Shown here in pieces: positions 1-8,361 of a DNA stretch of 30,911 nucleotides (its first letter is position 1; every line of letters starts with the position of its first letter). A program made the position numbers and the translations under genes. Under the pieces are notes generated by a model, which had not been told where the DNA came from, did not search any database, and saw only the letters and a list, made by a program, of their open reading frames with translations. Location of the stretch: contig CAJMRM010000040.1 in the NCBI GenBank assembly GCA_905215775.1, positions 1 to 30,911 on the forward strand, written 5' to 3'. Origin of the DNA: an uncultured bacterium. GTDB lineage: Bacteria; Bacillota; Clostridia; Lachnospirales; Lachnospiraceae.

Positions 1-81
1 GAAAGGGCCATGGAGATCCTCCGGGAGGAGCTGGGAGACATGGCAGAGCAGATCTACACAGGCTTTGAGCTTGAAATATAA
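1..81 (+). CDS. C-terminal end of an unidentified protein (partial)
   Basis: Reading frame 1 is open from the window edge and stops with TAA at 79-81, leaving the last 26 residues of a protein that ends in GFELEI. The stretch is acidic and looks helical. It ends 23 bases before the next start codon on the same strand, so it is probably the preceding gene of the cobalamin operon. The fragment is too short to name; an early cobalamin enzyme is possible from position alone. Confidence 0.6.
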   Translation, partial: ERAMEILREELGDMAEQIYTGFELEI

Positions 82-104
82 AAATGGAGAATAGGAGAGA
101 AAAC

Positions 105-512
105 ATGGATACTCGTGTGGAAAAGACCATTGAAAGACATAAAAAAGGATACAACTGCGCCCAGTCGGTGGCCTGCACCTACTGCGACCTGGTGGGAGTA
201 GATGAGGAGATTATGTTTAAGATGACCGAGGCCCTGGGCCTGGGAATGGGCTGTATGGACGGGACCTGCGGAGCCGTGGCGGGAGCCTGCATCCTGGCAG
301 GGATGAAGCGGAGCACGGGAAATCTGGAAAAGCCCGACAGTAAGGCTGAGTCCTACAAGCTTTCCAGAGCCATCCTGGGCGGCTTTGAAAAGGCCAACGG
401 AACGGCGATCTGCAAGGAATTAAAGGGGATCGAGACTGGAAAGGTGATCAAAAGCTGCGACGACTGTATCAAAGAGGCTGCAGCCCTGGCGGAGCAGGTG
501 CTGTTTTCATAA
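105..512 (+). CDS. C_GCAxxG_C_C family putative redox-active protein
   Basis: A 135-residue soluble protein with nine cysteines (18, 24, 27, 50, 55, 62, 103, 118, 121) in the arrangement of the C_GCAxxG_C_C family: GYNCAQS near the start, GLGMGCMDGTCGAVAGAC in the middle and a CDDC pair near the end. The family is known only as putatively redox-active or metal-binding; no reaction is established. I chose ATG 105 because AGGAGAG at 93-99 lies five bases upstream; an in-frame ATG at 84 has no ribosome site. It sits 14 bases before cbiF in the cobalamin operon, so a role with cobalt, a redox cofactor or an Fe-S enzyme of that pathway is a guess from context. Confidence 0.85.
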   Translation: MDTRVEKTIERHKKGYNCAQSVACTYCDLVGVDEEIMFKMTEALGLGMGCMDGTCGAVAGACILAGMKRSTGNLEKPDSKAESYKLSRAILGGFEKANGTAICKELKGIETGKVIKSCDDCIKEAAALAEQVLFS

Positions 513-526
513 AGGAGAGGGATGCC

Positions 527-1297
527 ATGGTACATTTTGTGGGCGCCGGCTGCGGCGCGGCGGATCTGATCACCGTCCGGGGAGCCAGACTGCTCTCGGA
601 GGCGGACGTGGTGATCTACGCAGGCTCTCTGGTAAACCCGGAGCTTTTGAAGGGAACAAAGGAGGGCTGCGAGATCCATGACAGCGCCCGTATGACCCTC
701 CCGCAGGTCCTGGGGGTCATGGAACGGGCAGAGGAAGAAAAAAAGACCACTGTGCGTCTCCATACGGGGGATCCGTCGCTGTACGGAGCCATACGGGAGC
801 AGATGGACCGGCTGGAAGCCATGGGGATCGCCTATGACGTCTGCCCCGGAGTCAGCTCCTTTAACGGAGCGGCAGCCAGCCTGGGAGCAGAGCTGACCCT
901 TCCGGAGGTGTCCCAGACCGTGATCATCACCCGGATGGCCGGCCGGACGGCTGTGCCGGAAAAGGAAGGCTTCCGGTCCCTGGCGGCCCATCACGCCACC
1001 ATGGCGGTATTTTTAAGCGCCGGGCTTCTGGCGGAAATGGAGCAGGAGCTTCACGAAGCCGGATACCGGCCGGACACTCCGGCAGCCATTGTCTACAAGG
1101 CCACATGGCCGGAGGAAAAAACCGCGCGCTGTACGGTATCGACCCTCAGAGAAACGGCGGAGCGGGAGGGGATCCGGAAGACGGCCATGATCCTCATCGG
1201 CGACGTGCTGGGGACCAGGGAGGAAAACGGCTATGCCGACTCCCGGCTCTACGCACCGGACTTTACCACAGAATTCAGAAAGGGGACAGACGCATGA
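527..1297 (+). CDS. cbiF: Cobalt-precorrin-4 C11-methyltransferase
   Basis: A 256-residue SAM-dependent tetrapyrrole methyltransferase. It begins with the nucleotide-binding strand VHFVGAGCGAADLITVRGA and contains the VIYAGSLVNPELL segment characteristic of CbiF/CobM, followed by the LHTGDPSLYGAI and CPGVSSFNGAAA loops that form the SAM and substrate site. The family methylates C11 of cobalt-precorrin-4 in the anaerobic cobalamin pathway. Length matches the family. The start at ATG 527 has AAAGGAG at 511-517. Its stop codon overlaps the cbiH start by four bases (ATGA), which suggests translational coupling. Confidence 0.95.
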   Translation: MVHFVGAGCGAADLITVRGARLLSEADVVIYAGSLVNPELLKGTKEGCEIHDSARMTLPQVLGVMERAEEEKKTTVRLHTGDPSLYGAIREQMDRLEAMGIAYDVCPGVSSFNGAAASLGAELTLPEVSQTVIITRMAGRTAVPEKEGFRSLAAHHATMAVFLSAGLLAEMEQELHEAGYRPDTPAAIVYKATWPEEKTARCTVSTLRETAEREGIRKTAMILIGDVLGTREENGYADSRLYAPDFTTEFRKGTDA

Positions 1298-2022
1298 AAA
1301 AGCTGTACGTTGTGGGCATGGGGCCGGGAGACTACGAATCCATGACCATCCGGGCAGACCGGGTCTTAAGGGAATGCGATGTGATCGTGGGCTATACGGT
1401 CTATGTGGAGCTGGCGGAGCAGTATTATCCGGATAAGGAATTTCTGACCACGCCCATGCGCCGGGAGACCGAGCGGTGCCGCCTGGCATTTTCGGAGGCT
1501 TCAAAGGGCAGGACCACGGCCATGATCTGCAGCGGAGACGCCGGAGTATACGGCATGGCGGGGCTGATCCTGGAAATCGGGAGGGAATACCCGGAGGTCT
1601 CTGTGGAGGTCATTCCCGGCGTCACCGCAGCCTCCTCCGGTGCGGCAGTCCTTGGCGCGCCGCTGATGCACGATTTTGCGGTCATCAGCCTCAGCGATCT
1701 TCTTACCCCCTGGGAAACCATTGAAAAACGGCTGCAGGCTGCGGCCATGGGGGATCTCTGTGTCTGCATCTACAATCCCTCCAGCAAAAAACGGGCCGGC
1801 TATCTGCGGAGGGCCTGTGAGATCTTAATGGAAGAAAAAAGCCCGGACACCGTCTGCGGGGCCGTGAAAAATATTGGAAGAGAGGGCGAAGAGCGCCGGA
1901 TCATGACCCTGGCGCAGCTTTCGGACTATGAAGCAGATATGTTTACCACGGTCTTTGTGGGAAACAGCCAGACCATGGAGCTTTCCGGCTGTATGGTAAC
2001 GCCCAGGGGATACCGCCTATGA
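1294..2022 (+). CDS. cbiH: Cobalt-precorrin-3 C17-methyltransferase
   Basis: A 242-residue SAM-dependent methyltransferase of the CbiH/CobJ type. It opens with KLYVVGMGPGDYESMTIRA and has the ICSGDAGVYGMAG and VIPGVTAASSGAA loops, then the CIYNPSSKKRAGYL segment typical of CbiH. It catalyses C17 methylation with ring contraction, the signature step of corrin formation. The open frame extends upstream to 1105, but that part lies inside cbiF; ATG 1294 is the start because the following residues begin the family fold and AAAGGGG lies about nine bases upstream. It overlaps cbiF and the next gene by four bases each. Confidence 0.95.
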   Translation: MKKLYVVGMGPGDYESMTIRADRVLRECDVIVGYTVYVELAEQYYPDKEFLTTPMRRETERCRLAFSEASKGRTTAMICSGDAGVYGMAGLILEIGREYPEVSVEVIPGVTAASSGAAVLGAPLMHDFAVISLSDLLTPWETIEKRLQAAAMGDLCVCIYNPSSKKRAGYLRRACEILMEEKSPDTVCGAVKNIGREGEERRIMTLAQLSDYEADMFTTVFVGNSQTMELSGCMVTPRGYRL

Positions 2023-4031
2023 AGACCGTACAGAGAGCGGCCCTGTTTGCCGGGACCACAGAGGGGAGGCTCCTGGCGGAACGCCTGGCAGGAGGCCCGG
2101 TAAGGGTCCATGTATTCGTGGCTACGGAATACGGAGGAGAGGGACTTCCGGAGGCGGAGAATATCCTGGTCCATGACGGGCGGATGGACGCGGAGGAGAT
2201 CCGGGAGGAGCTGTCCAGGCTTTCCTGTGATCTTGTGCTGGATGCCACCCATCCCTTTGCCTGGGCCGTGTCGGAAAATATAAGGACTGCCTGCGCCGCC
2301 TGCGGGATCCCATGCTTCCGGATCCTGCGGGAGCATACGGAGTCCCGGAGGGCCGGGGGATCCGGAACGGGATCCAGCCCCGTGTTCGTGGATTCCGTGG
2401 AGGAGGCCGTGGAAATTTTAAAGGGTACCCAGGGCCATGTGCTGGTGACCACTGGCAGCAAGGAGCTTTCTAAATATAAAGCGCTCCCGGATTGGGAGGA
2501 ACGGATCTACGCCCGGGTACTGTCTCTGCCCCAGGTGGTTTCCGCCTGCGGGGAGCTGGGCTTTTACGGAAGCCATCTGATGGCCATGCAGGGGCCCTTT
2601 TCTGTGGAAATGAACGTAGCCATGCTCCATGCGGTGGGAGCGGCCTGGATGGTCACCAAGGAGTCTGGGGCCGCCGGAGGCTTTGAGGAAAAGGTATCGG
2701 CCGCCGGACAGGCCGGAGCCGGGCTTATCGTCATTGGAAGGCCGGAGGAGGACGGGATCTCCCTTAAGGAGGCCCTGGAGCTTTTTGGCCTGTCCTCGGC
2801 CCGAAGAAAGGTATTTCTGGTGGGCGTGGGACCGGGAGATCCGGGACTTCTCACAGAAGCGGCCCGGAGGGCCATGGAGAAGAGCCAGGTGCTGGCGGGA
2901 GCCGGCCGGATGGCCGATGGTCTTTTGGGCTTTCATAAGCCGGTCTTAAGGGAATACCAGCCGGAGAAGCTCCTGGGCTTTTTAGCGGAGCACCCGGAGT
3001 ACGAAACGGCAGCGGTGGCTCTGTCGGGAGACACGGGCTTTTTCAGCGGGGCCGCAAAGCTTCTGGAGGCATTCCATAAGAACGGAGGCTTTGAGGTGGA
3101 GGTGATCCCGGGGATCTCCTCTGCCGGATACTTTTTTTCCAGGATCGGAACGAGCTGGGAGGACGTCCGCTTTATAAGCCTTCACGGCCGGGATGCCGAC
3201 CTGGAGGGAGCCGTATGGGCCAATAAACGGGTGTTCATCCTCTGCGGAGGAAGCGGCGCCTTAAAGGAGATCTGCAAAAGACTTCTCAAAGCGGGCCTTT
3301 CCCAGATACGGCTTACCGTCGGGGAAAACCTTTCCCTGGAAAGCGAGAGGATCCTGGAAGGGACACCGGAGACCATGAGGGAGAGGGAGACCGCCGGGCT
3401 TTCTGTGGTTCTGGCAGAAAATCCGCAGGCCGGCCGGATCCTGCCAAGCCCCCTGACCCACGGCCTTCCCGACGAGTCCTTTCTCCGGGGGAAAACGCCC
3501 ATGACCAAGCTGGAAGTACGGTCCGTGTCCCTTTCAAAGCTGGCCCTTACGGAAAACGCTGTGGTTTACGACGTGGGAGCCGGGACGGGCTCAGTTTCAG
3601 TGGAATGTGCCAGACTGTCCTCCGGAATCCGGGTCTTTTCCATCGAGCGGGATCCAGAGGCCTTAAAGCTGCTGGAAGAAAACCGGCGGCAGTTTTCCCT
3701 GGCCAATATGGAGATCGTGGCCGGGACTGCCCCGGAGGCCCTGGAGGGGCTTCCGGCCCCCACACATGTGTTCATCGGCGGCAGCGGCGGCAGTATGGGC
3801 CGGATCGTGGAGGAAGTCTTAAGGAAAAATGGGGCCGCCCGTTTTGTGGTGAACCTTATTACCGCGGAATCCCTGGCAGCGGTCATGGAGCTTCCGGAGC
3901 ATCTTCCGGTGACGGATCCGGAGATCACAATGGTGACGGCCGCCCGGTCAAAAAAGGCGGGAAAAAGCCATCTGATGCTGGGGGCCAATCCAGTCTGGAT
4001 CGTTACGTTTTCCGGAAGGGAGGACCGGTGA
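2019..4031 (+). CDS. cbiJET: CbiJ-CbiE-CbiT fusion: precorrin-6A reductase, C5/C15-methyltransferase and C12-decarboxylase
   Basis: One continuous 670-residue frame joins three enzymes of consecutive cobalamin steps. Residues about 1-255 are CbiJ/CobK, beginning AALFAGTTEGRLLAERL, the NAD(P)H-dependent reductase of (cobalt-)precorrin-6A. Residues about 265-460 are CbiE, a tetrapyrrole methyltransferase starting FLVGVGPGDPGLLTEAA. Residues about 480-670 are CbiT, a Rossmann methyltransferase and decarboxylase with the SAM motif VYDVGAGTGSVSVE near residue 515. The CbiE-CbiT pair corresponds to CobL. The fusion would hand the intermediate from reduction to methylation and decarboxylation within one polypeptide. 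Its ATG overlaps cbiH by four bases and its stop overlaps cbiA by one base. Confidence 0.93.
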   Translation: MKTVQRAALFAGTTEGRLLAERLAGGPVRVHVFVATEYGGEGLPEAENILVHDGRMDAEEIREELSRLSCDLVLDATHPFAWAVSENIRTACAACGIPCFRILREHTESRRAGGSGTGSSPVFVDSVEEAVEILKGTQGHVLVTTGSKELSKYKALPDWEERIYARVLSLPQVVSACGELGFYGSHLMAMQGPFSVEMNVAMLHAVGAAWMVTKESGAAGGFEEKVSAAGQAGAGLIVIGRPEEDGISLKEALELFGLSSARRKVFLVGVGPGDPGLLTEAARRAMEKSQVLAGAGRMADGLLGFHKPVLREYQPEKLLGFLAEHPEYETAAVALSGDTGFFSGAAKLLEAFHKNGGFEVEVIPGISSAGYFFSRIGTSWEDVRFISLHGRDADLEGAVWANKRVFILCGGSGALKEICKRLLKAGLSQIRLTVGENLSLESERILEGTPETMRERETAGLSVVLAENPQAGRILPSPLTHGLPDESFLRGKTPMTKLEVRSVSLSKLALTENAVVYDVGAGTGSVSVECARLSSGIRVFSIERDPEALKLLEENRRQFSLANMEIVAGTAPEALEGLPAPTHVFIGGSGGSMGRIVEEVLRKNGAARFVVNLITAESLAAVMELPEHLPVTDPEITMVTAARSKKAGKSHLMLGANPVWIVTFSGREDR

Positions 4032-5431
4032 TGGAGCAGGTGCGGTTTCCGAGATTCATGGTTGCTGCGGAGAAAAGCGGCCAGGGAAAGACGCTCATTA
4101 CCTGCGCCCTCCTGGAGCTTTTAAAGGAGCGGGGCAGGGTATGTGCCTTTAAATGCGGGCCGGATTATATCGATCCCATGTTCCACCGGAGGGTGTCGGG
4201 CGTGCCATCCTACAACCTGGACAGCTTTTTTTCCAGCCCGGAGGAGCTGATCCGGCTTTTGGGCCTCCATGGAGGCCCGGACTGTCTGGGGGTGATCGAA
4301 GGCGTTATGGGCTACTACGACGGCCTGGGCGGCAGCACAGACCGGGCCAGCTCCTATGAGGTGGCAGAGCATACCCATACGCCGGTGATCCTGGTGGCCG
4401 ATGCCCAGGGCAGGAGCTTTTCCACCCTGGCTGCCGTCCGGGGCTTTTTAGCCTTCCGGCCGGACAGCCATATCAAGGGCGTCCTGTTCAACCGCCTGTC
4501 CCCCATGCTGTACCCGGCCCTTAAAAAGGCGGCGGAGGAGGAGCTGGGGATTCGGGCTGTGGGCTTTGTGCCGCCGCTGGAGGAGGAATTCCATTTAAAA
4601 AGCCGGCATCTGGGGCTTTTGCGGCCCGAGGAGATCCCAGGATTCCAGGAGGAGATCCGGAGACTGGCTGAAATGCTCCGTCCGGGGATCGATCTGGAGG
4701 CCATTGGATCCATTGCAGAGGGAGCCGGAGCGCTTTTGACCCAGAAGCGGGCGTTTCCCCAGATACGGAAGGAAAACGGAGAAAAGCCGGTGATCGCTGT
4801 GGCCATGGACGAAGCGTTCTGCTTCTACTACCAGGACAATCTGGAGACCCTGGAGGCCATGAACGCAGAGCTTATATTCTTTTCCCCGATCCATGACCAA
4901 AGGGTACCCAGGGAGGCGGACGGCCTTTATCTGGGAGGCGGCTATCCGGAGCTTTACGGGAGGGAGCTTTCGGAGAACGTCTCCATGCGGGCCAGTGTCC
5001 GGGAGTGTCTGACCGGGGGAATGCCCTGCATTGCTGAATGCGGCGGATATCTGTATCTGAAGCAGGAGCTTACGGACGCGGAAGGGATCTTGCGGCCCAT
5101 GTGCGGTGTGCTTCCCGGGGGAAGCCAGGACGCCGGACGGCTTTCCAGATTTGGCTATGGAACCATGACGGCCCTGGAGGACAGTGTTTTAGGGCCTGCG
5201 GGCATCAGCGTTCCGGTCCATGAATTCCATCACTGGGACAGCCCGGAAAACGGAGCCTGCTTTTCCTTTAAAAAACCGGTGGGGACCCGGCAGTGGACCT
5301 GTGGCTACGGAACGGCAGCTCTTTACGCCGGATTTCCTCATCTTTATTTTTACGGGCATGAGCCGGAACGGTTTTTGGAGCTGGCGGCCCGGCGGCGGGA
5401 CGGGGACCGCTGCAGATCACGGAGAACATAA
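4031..5431 (+). CDS. cbiA: Cobyrinic acid a,c-diamide synthase
   Basis: A 466-residue glutamine-dependent amidotransferase. The N-terminal half is a dethiobiotin-synthetase-like ATP domain with the P-loop AAEKSGQGKTLITCALL at about residues 12-28 and the CGPDYIDPMFH substrate segment at about 42-52. The C-terminal half is a class I glutaminase-like domain with the nucleophile Cys337 in CIAECGGYLYL and a histidine in the EFHHWD segment. It amidates the a and c side chains of (cobalt-)cobyrinate. The frame is open upstream to 3605, inside the previous gene; ATG 4031 is chosen because it overlaps the preceding TGA by one base and begins the family fold. The last few arginine-rich residues after ELAARR are poorly conserved in my view. 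Confidence 0.94.
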   Translation: MEQVRFPRFMVAAEKSGQGKTLITCALLELLKERGRVCAFKCGPDYIDPMFHRRVSGVPSYNLDSFFSSPEELIRLLGLHGGPDCLGVIEGVMGYYDGLGGSTDRASSYEVAEHTHTPVILVADAQGRSFSTLAAVRGFLAFRPDSHIKGVLFNRLSPMLYPALKKAAEEELGIRAVGFVPPLEEEFHLKSRHLGLLRPEEIPGFQEEIRRLAEMLRPGIDLEAIGSIAEGAGALLTQKRAFPQIRKENGEKPVIAVAMDEAFCFYYQDNLETLEAMNAELIFFSPIHDQRVPREADGLYLGGGYPELYGRELSENVSMRASVRECLTGGMPCIAECGGYLYLKQELTDAEGILRPMCGVLPGGSQDAGRLSRFGYGTMTALEDSVLGPAGISVPVHEFHHWDSPENGACFSFKKPVGTRQWTCGYGTAALYAGFPHLYFYGHEPERFLELAARRRDGDRCRSRRT

Positions 5432-5444
5432 GGCGGTGACAGAT

Positions 5445-6605
5445 ATGGATAAAATTTTGGAGCTTCTTTCAGAAATCCGCCCGGCAGACCGGAGGGCCAT
5501 GGAGGCGGCCCGGCTCCGGTGGAATTCGGTGGCAAAGCCCATCGGAAGCCTGGGGATCCTGGAGACGGACATCGAAAGGATCGCCGGGATCCTGGGGAGC
5601 GCGGAGCGGATCCCGGTGGAAAAAAGCGCACTGGCCGTCATGTGCGCCGACCACGGAGTGGTGGAGGAGGGCGTGACCCAGACGGGCCAGGAGGTGACCC
5701 GGATCGTGGCGGAGAATTTCACCAGAGGCCAGACCTCTGTGACCTGCATGTGCCAGGTGTCGGGAACGGACGTGTTCCCGGTGGATGTGGGCATGAAGGG
5801 AGAGGAGAGGCTCTGGGACGGCCGCGGCGGAGAGCCTCCGGTTCCCTTCAGACTCTTAAACCGGAGGGCCGGAGCCGGGAGCCGGAATCTGGTAAAAGAG
5901 GCGGCCATGACCGGAGACCAATGCCAACGGGCTCTCCTGGCGGGAGTGTTCCTGGTCCGGGATCTGAAGCAGATGGGCTATGGGATCCTGGCCTCCGGAG
6001 AAATGGGCATCGGCAACACCACCCCGGCCAGCGCCCTGATCTCGGTCCTCACAGGCGCTTCTCCCCGGCTGGTCACCGGACGGGGAGCCGGGCTTTCCGA
6101 CCAGGGACTTATAAGGAAGCAGAAGGCCGTGGAAGCGGCCTGTGAGCGGTTTTACCGGGAATACCCCAGGTACAAGGATTTTTCCTGGGAGGCTTCCGCA
6201 GAGCCCGTGGATGTGCTCCTCCTTCTTGGAGAGCTGGGAGGCTTTGATATTGCCGCCATGGCCGGGCTGTTCCTGGGAGCCGCCGTATACAGGCTCCCGG
6301 CGGTGATCGACGGCTTCATCTCGTCGGCAGCGGCGCTGCTGGCGGTGCTCATGTGCCGGGACATAAAGGATTTTCTCCTGGCTTCCCACGTTTCCTCGGA
6401 ACCGGCAGGCCGTCTGGTGATGGAACGGCTGGGGCTTGAGGTTCCTCTGGACTGCGGCATGCACCTGGGAGAGGGAAGCGGGGCCGTGGCCCTTCTACCC
6501 CTTTTAAAAATGGGGGCCGCGGTTTATGAGAACATGAGTACGTTTTCGGAGATCCATGTGGAGTCCTATGTGGACTATGGGGCGGAAAAGGAAGGCCGGT
6601 CATGA
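5445..6605 (+). CDS. cobT: Nicotinate-nucleotide:5,6-dimethylbenzimidazole phosphoribosyltransferase
   Basis: A 386-residue CobT that makes the alpha-ribazole phosphate used for the lower ligand. Diagnostic segments are WNSVAKPIGSLGILE near residue 25, VMCADHGVVEEGVT, GEMGIGNTTPASALIS around Glu186 and MHLGEGSGAVALLPLL with Glu343, which corresponds to the catalytic glutamate of the family. It is slightly longer than the usual 350 or so residues. The frame is open upstream to 5220, inside cbiA; ATG 5445 is preferred because AAGGCGG lies just upstream and the protein then starts at the normal place. A GTG at 5436 is an alternative. It overlaps cobS by four bases. Which benzimidazole or other base it uses cannot be read from the sequence. 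Confidence 0.93.
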   Translation: MDKILELLSEIRPADRRAMEAARLRWNSVAKPIGSLGILETDIERIAGILGSAERIPVEKSALAVMCADHGVVEEGVTQTGQEVTRIVAENFTRGQTSVTCMCQVSGTDVFPVDVGMKGEERLWDGRGGEPPVPFRLLNRRAGAGSRNLVKEAAMTGDQCQRALLAGVFLVRDLKQMGYGILASGEMGIGNTTPASALISVLTGASPRLVTGRGAGLSDQGLIRKQKAVEAACERFYREYPRYKDFSWEASAEPVDVLLLLGELGGFDIAAMAGLFLGAAVYRLPAVIDGFISSAAALLAVLMCRDIKDFLLASHVSSEPAGRLVMERLGLEVPLDCGMHLGEGSGAVALLPLLKMGAAVYENMSTFSEIHVESYVDYGAEKEGRS

Positions 6606-7357
6606 AGGCCCTGCTGATCGCCTTTTCCATGTACTCCAGGCTTCCGGTGCCGGATTTTGCCTGGGAGGAGGAGGACCGGAAAAAAGCCATGTGCTTCTTT
6701 CCTCTGGTGGGCGTTTTTGTGGGCGCCGGATTTATCCTGGTATACTTTCTTATGGAAGGGATAGGGGCAGGGCCGCTTTTTAAGGGGGCCATGCTGACAG
6801 CCGTGCCGCTCCTGGCGACGGGAGGCATCCATATGGACGGTTTTCTGGATACCTGTGACGCCAGGGCCTCCTGGGAAGACCGGGAGAAAAAGCTCCAGAT
6901 CCTGAAGGATACCCATACAGGGGCTTTTGCAGTCATTGGGGGTGGACTGTATCTGCTTTTATACTGCGGCGGCTGCTCAGAGCTTCCGGCCAGAGGGGCG
7001 GCGGCGGTCTCCGCCGGATTCATCCTGTCCCGGGCCTTAAGCGGGCTGGCGGCGGCTGTATTTCCAGGAGCCAGGGAGCACGGGATGCTGGCGGACTTCA
7101 TGAAGGATTCCAGAAGACGGCTGGTGGCGGCTTCCATGGTGTTCTGCATGGCGGCTTCTGCCGGGCTCATGGTGCTTTTGGGAGGACTTCTGGGGGCAGC
7201 CTCTCTTTTTGGAGCCCTTCTGGCATTTTTTTATTACAGGCGGATGGTATTCCGGGAATTCGGCGGCGTTACCGGGGACCTGGCCGGTTATTTTTTGCAG
7301 CTTTGTGAGCTTTTTATGGTACTGGCGGCGGCGGCCTGCCATGGGATCCTTTCATAG
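6602..7357 (+). CDS. cobS: Adenosylcobinamide-GDP ribazoletransferase (cobalamin synthase)
   Basis: A 251-residue integral membrane protein of the CobS family. It starts LIAFSMYSRLPVPDF, the usual N-terminal pattern of the family, and contains GGIHMDGFLDTCDA, the aspartate-rich motif thought to bind metal and the activated nucleotide. Several hydrophobic segments follow. It joins adenosylcobinamide-GDP with alpha-ribazole (phosphate) at the cytoplasmic membrane. The start overlaps the end of cobT by four bases, fitting a coupled nucleotide-loop sub-block of cobT, cobS and cobC. Confidence 0.94.
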   Translation: MKALLIAFSMYSRLPVPDFAWEEEDRKKAMCFFPLVGVFVGAGFILVYFLMEGIGAGPLFKGAMLTAVPLLATGGIHMDGFLDTCDARASWEDREKKLQILKDTHTGAFAVIGGGLYLLLYCGGCSELPARGAAAVSAGFILSRALSGLAAAVFPGAREHGMLADFMKDSRRRLVAASMVFCMAASAGLMVLLGGLLGAASLFGALLAFFYYRRMVFREFGGVTGDLAGYFLQLCELFMVLAAAACHGILS

Positions 7358-7375
7358 ATACGGGAGGAGCGTTTT

Positions 7376-8008
7376 ATGCGGATACTTCTTCTCCGCCACG
7401 GGGAGACGGCGGGCAATCTGGAAAAGCGGTATGTGGGGAGGACCGATGAGGGGCTTACGGAGGCATCCAGGCAGGCCCTTCTGCAGACCGGAGAGAAACG
7501 GAGACAGTCTTTTTATGGGCTCCTTGGCCCGGTGGCGGCGCTGTATGTGAGCCCCATGAGGCGCTGCCGGGAGACGGCGGCCCTGGCCTTCCCGGAAAAA
7601 GATTTTCCCGGCGTTCCCGTCCGTCTGGTCCCGGGCCTTGCAGAATGCGACTTCGGACGGTTCGAGTATAAAAATTACAGGGAGCTTTCCGGGAATGCGG
7701 ATTACCAGCGGTTCATCGATTCCGGCGGAACAGACGGATTTCCAGAGGGGGAGGCTGTGGCGCAGTTCAAGCGCCGGTGTGCCGGGGCTTTCCGGCAGGA
7801 GGTCCTGGCCCTTATGGAAAAAACGGACAAAACGGCGGTATTTGTGATCCACGGCGGCTCCATCATGGCCGTGCTGGAGGCCTTCGGCCGGCCGGAGAAG
7901 GAATACTATTTCTGGCAGACCGGCTGTCTTTCCGGGTATCTCTGCCGGACCGGGGAGGAGAACGGCCATTTCTGTCTGACCGATGTTGCGAAAGTTTCAA
8001 TTATATAG
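7376..8008 (+). CDS. cobC: Histidine phosphatase family protein, likely alpha-ribazole phosphatase
   Basis: A 210-residue histidine phosphatase. The phosphohistidine loop LLRHGETAGNLEKRYVG puts the catalytic His at residue 8, the second arginine segment is VSPMRRCRETA, the acid/base region is GLAECDFGRFEYKNY, and the late histidine lies in VIHGGSIMAVLEAF. Members next to cobS and cobT remove the 5-prime phosphate of alpha-ribazole phosphate or of cobalamin phosphate. The fold is certain; the substrate is inferred from position. GGGAGGAG lies upstream of the ATG. A candidate promoter for the next gene overlaps its last codons. Confidence 0.88.
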   Translation: MRILLLRHGETAGNLEKRYVGRTDEGLTEASRQALLQTGEKRRQSFYGLLGPVAALYVSPMRRCRETAALAFPEKDFPGVPVRLVPGLAECDFGRFEYKNYRELSGNADYQRFIDSGGTDGFPEGEAVAQFKRRCAGAFRQEVLALMEKTDKTAVFVIHGGSIMAVLEAFGRPEKEYYFWQTGCLSGYLCRTGEENGHFCLTDVAKVSII

Positions 8009-8014
8009 TATACT
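7986..8014 (+). promoter_or_regulatory. Candidate internal sigma-A promoter at the end of cobC
   Basis: TTGCGA at 7986-7991 and TATACT at 8009-8014 are separated by 17 bases, a good match to the housekeeping consensus. The start point would fall near 8021, about 30 bases before the small membrane protein gene. It overlaps the cobC stop codon and lies in an AT-rich pocket of a GC-rich operon. It would let the small membrane protein, cbiB, cbiP and cbiC be expressed apart from the upstream genes. Confidence 0.6.
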
Positions 8015-8050
8015 TTAAAAATACGAATAAGAGAAAGGCAGGTAGCAAAC

Positions 8051-8344
8051 ATGATAGCTCCATTTTTACTGATCATCAGTCTGGGTCTTCTGATCTACGG
8101 TGCTCTGGTAGCGGGAGGGATCTACGTTCCCATCCGGTCCAAGATCCTGATCGAGGACGAGGGAAGGTCCGCCTGGTGCAAGGTGGAGGGCTTTACAAAG
8201 ATCCTCTGGGGACTGGATCTGGCCGTGTTCACCATGTATTACGAGAAGATCTTTCTTCCCACCTTATGTCTGGTGATCTTTTTAGGGCTGACGCTGTATA
8301 CCATTTATATCACATACAAAAATAACGAAAAATATCTGAAATAA
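8051..8344 (+). CDS. Small membrane protein of unknown function in the cobalamin operon
   Basis: A 97-residue protein I do not recognise. Residues about 3-26 form a hydrophobic segment rich in Leu and Ile, a soluble stretch with charged residues (SKILIEDEGRSAWCKVEG) follows, then a hydrophobic region around 48-60 and a strong membrane segment at about 67-88 before a charged tail ending in KNNEKYLK. Two or three membrane spans are likely. It lies 42 bases after cobC and 17 bases before cbiB. It has its own candidate promoter, so it could be a partner of the membrane enzymes CobS and CbiB or an unrelated passenger. A weak resemblance to small DUF3784-like Firmicute membrane proteins is possible but unproven. 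Confidence 0.75.
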   Translation: MIAPFLLIISLGLLIYGALVAGGIYVPIRSKILIEDEGRSAWCKVEGFTKILWGLDLAVFTMYYEKIFLPTLCLVIFLGLTLYTIYITYKNNEKYLK

Positions 8345-8361
8345 GGGAAAAACGTGAATTT

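Noticed and set aside
1105..1293. Upstream extension of the cbiH frame
   Set aside because: The extension lies within cbiF and its translation looks random; ATG 1294 overlaps the cbiF stop and begins the family fold. The same reasoning removed the extensions of cbiA (3605), cobT (5220), citE (24756) and citF (25603).
5856..6464. A 202-residue minus-strand frame opposite cobT
   Set aside because: It is a shadow of cobT, with no start signal or recognisable domain.
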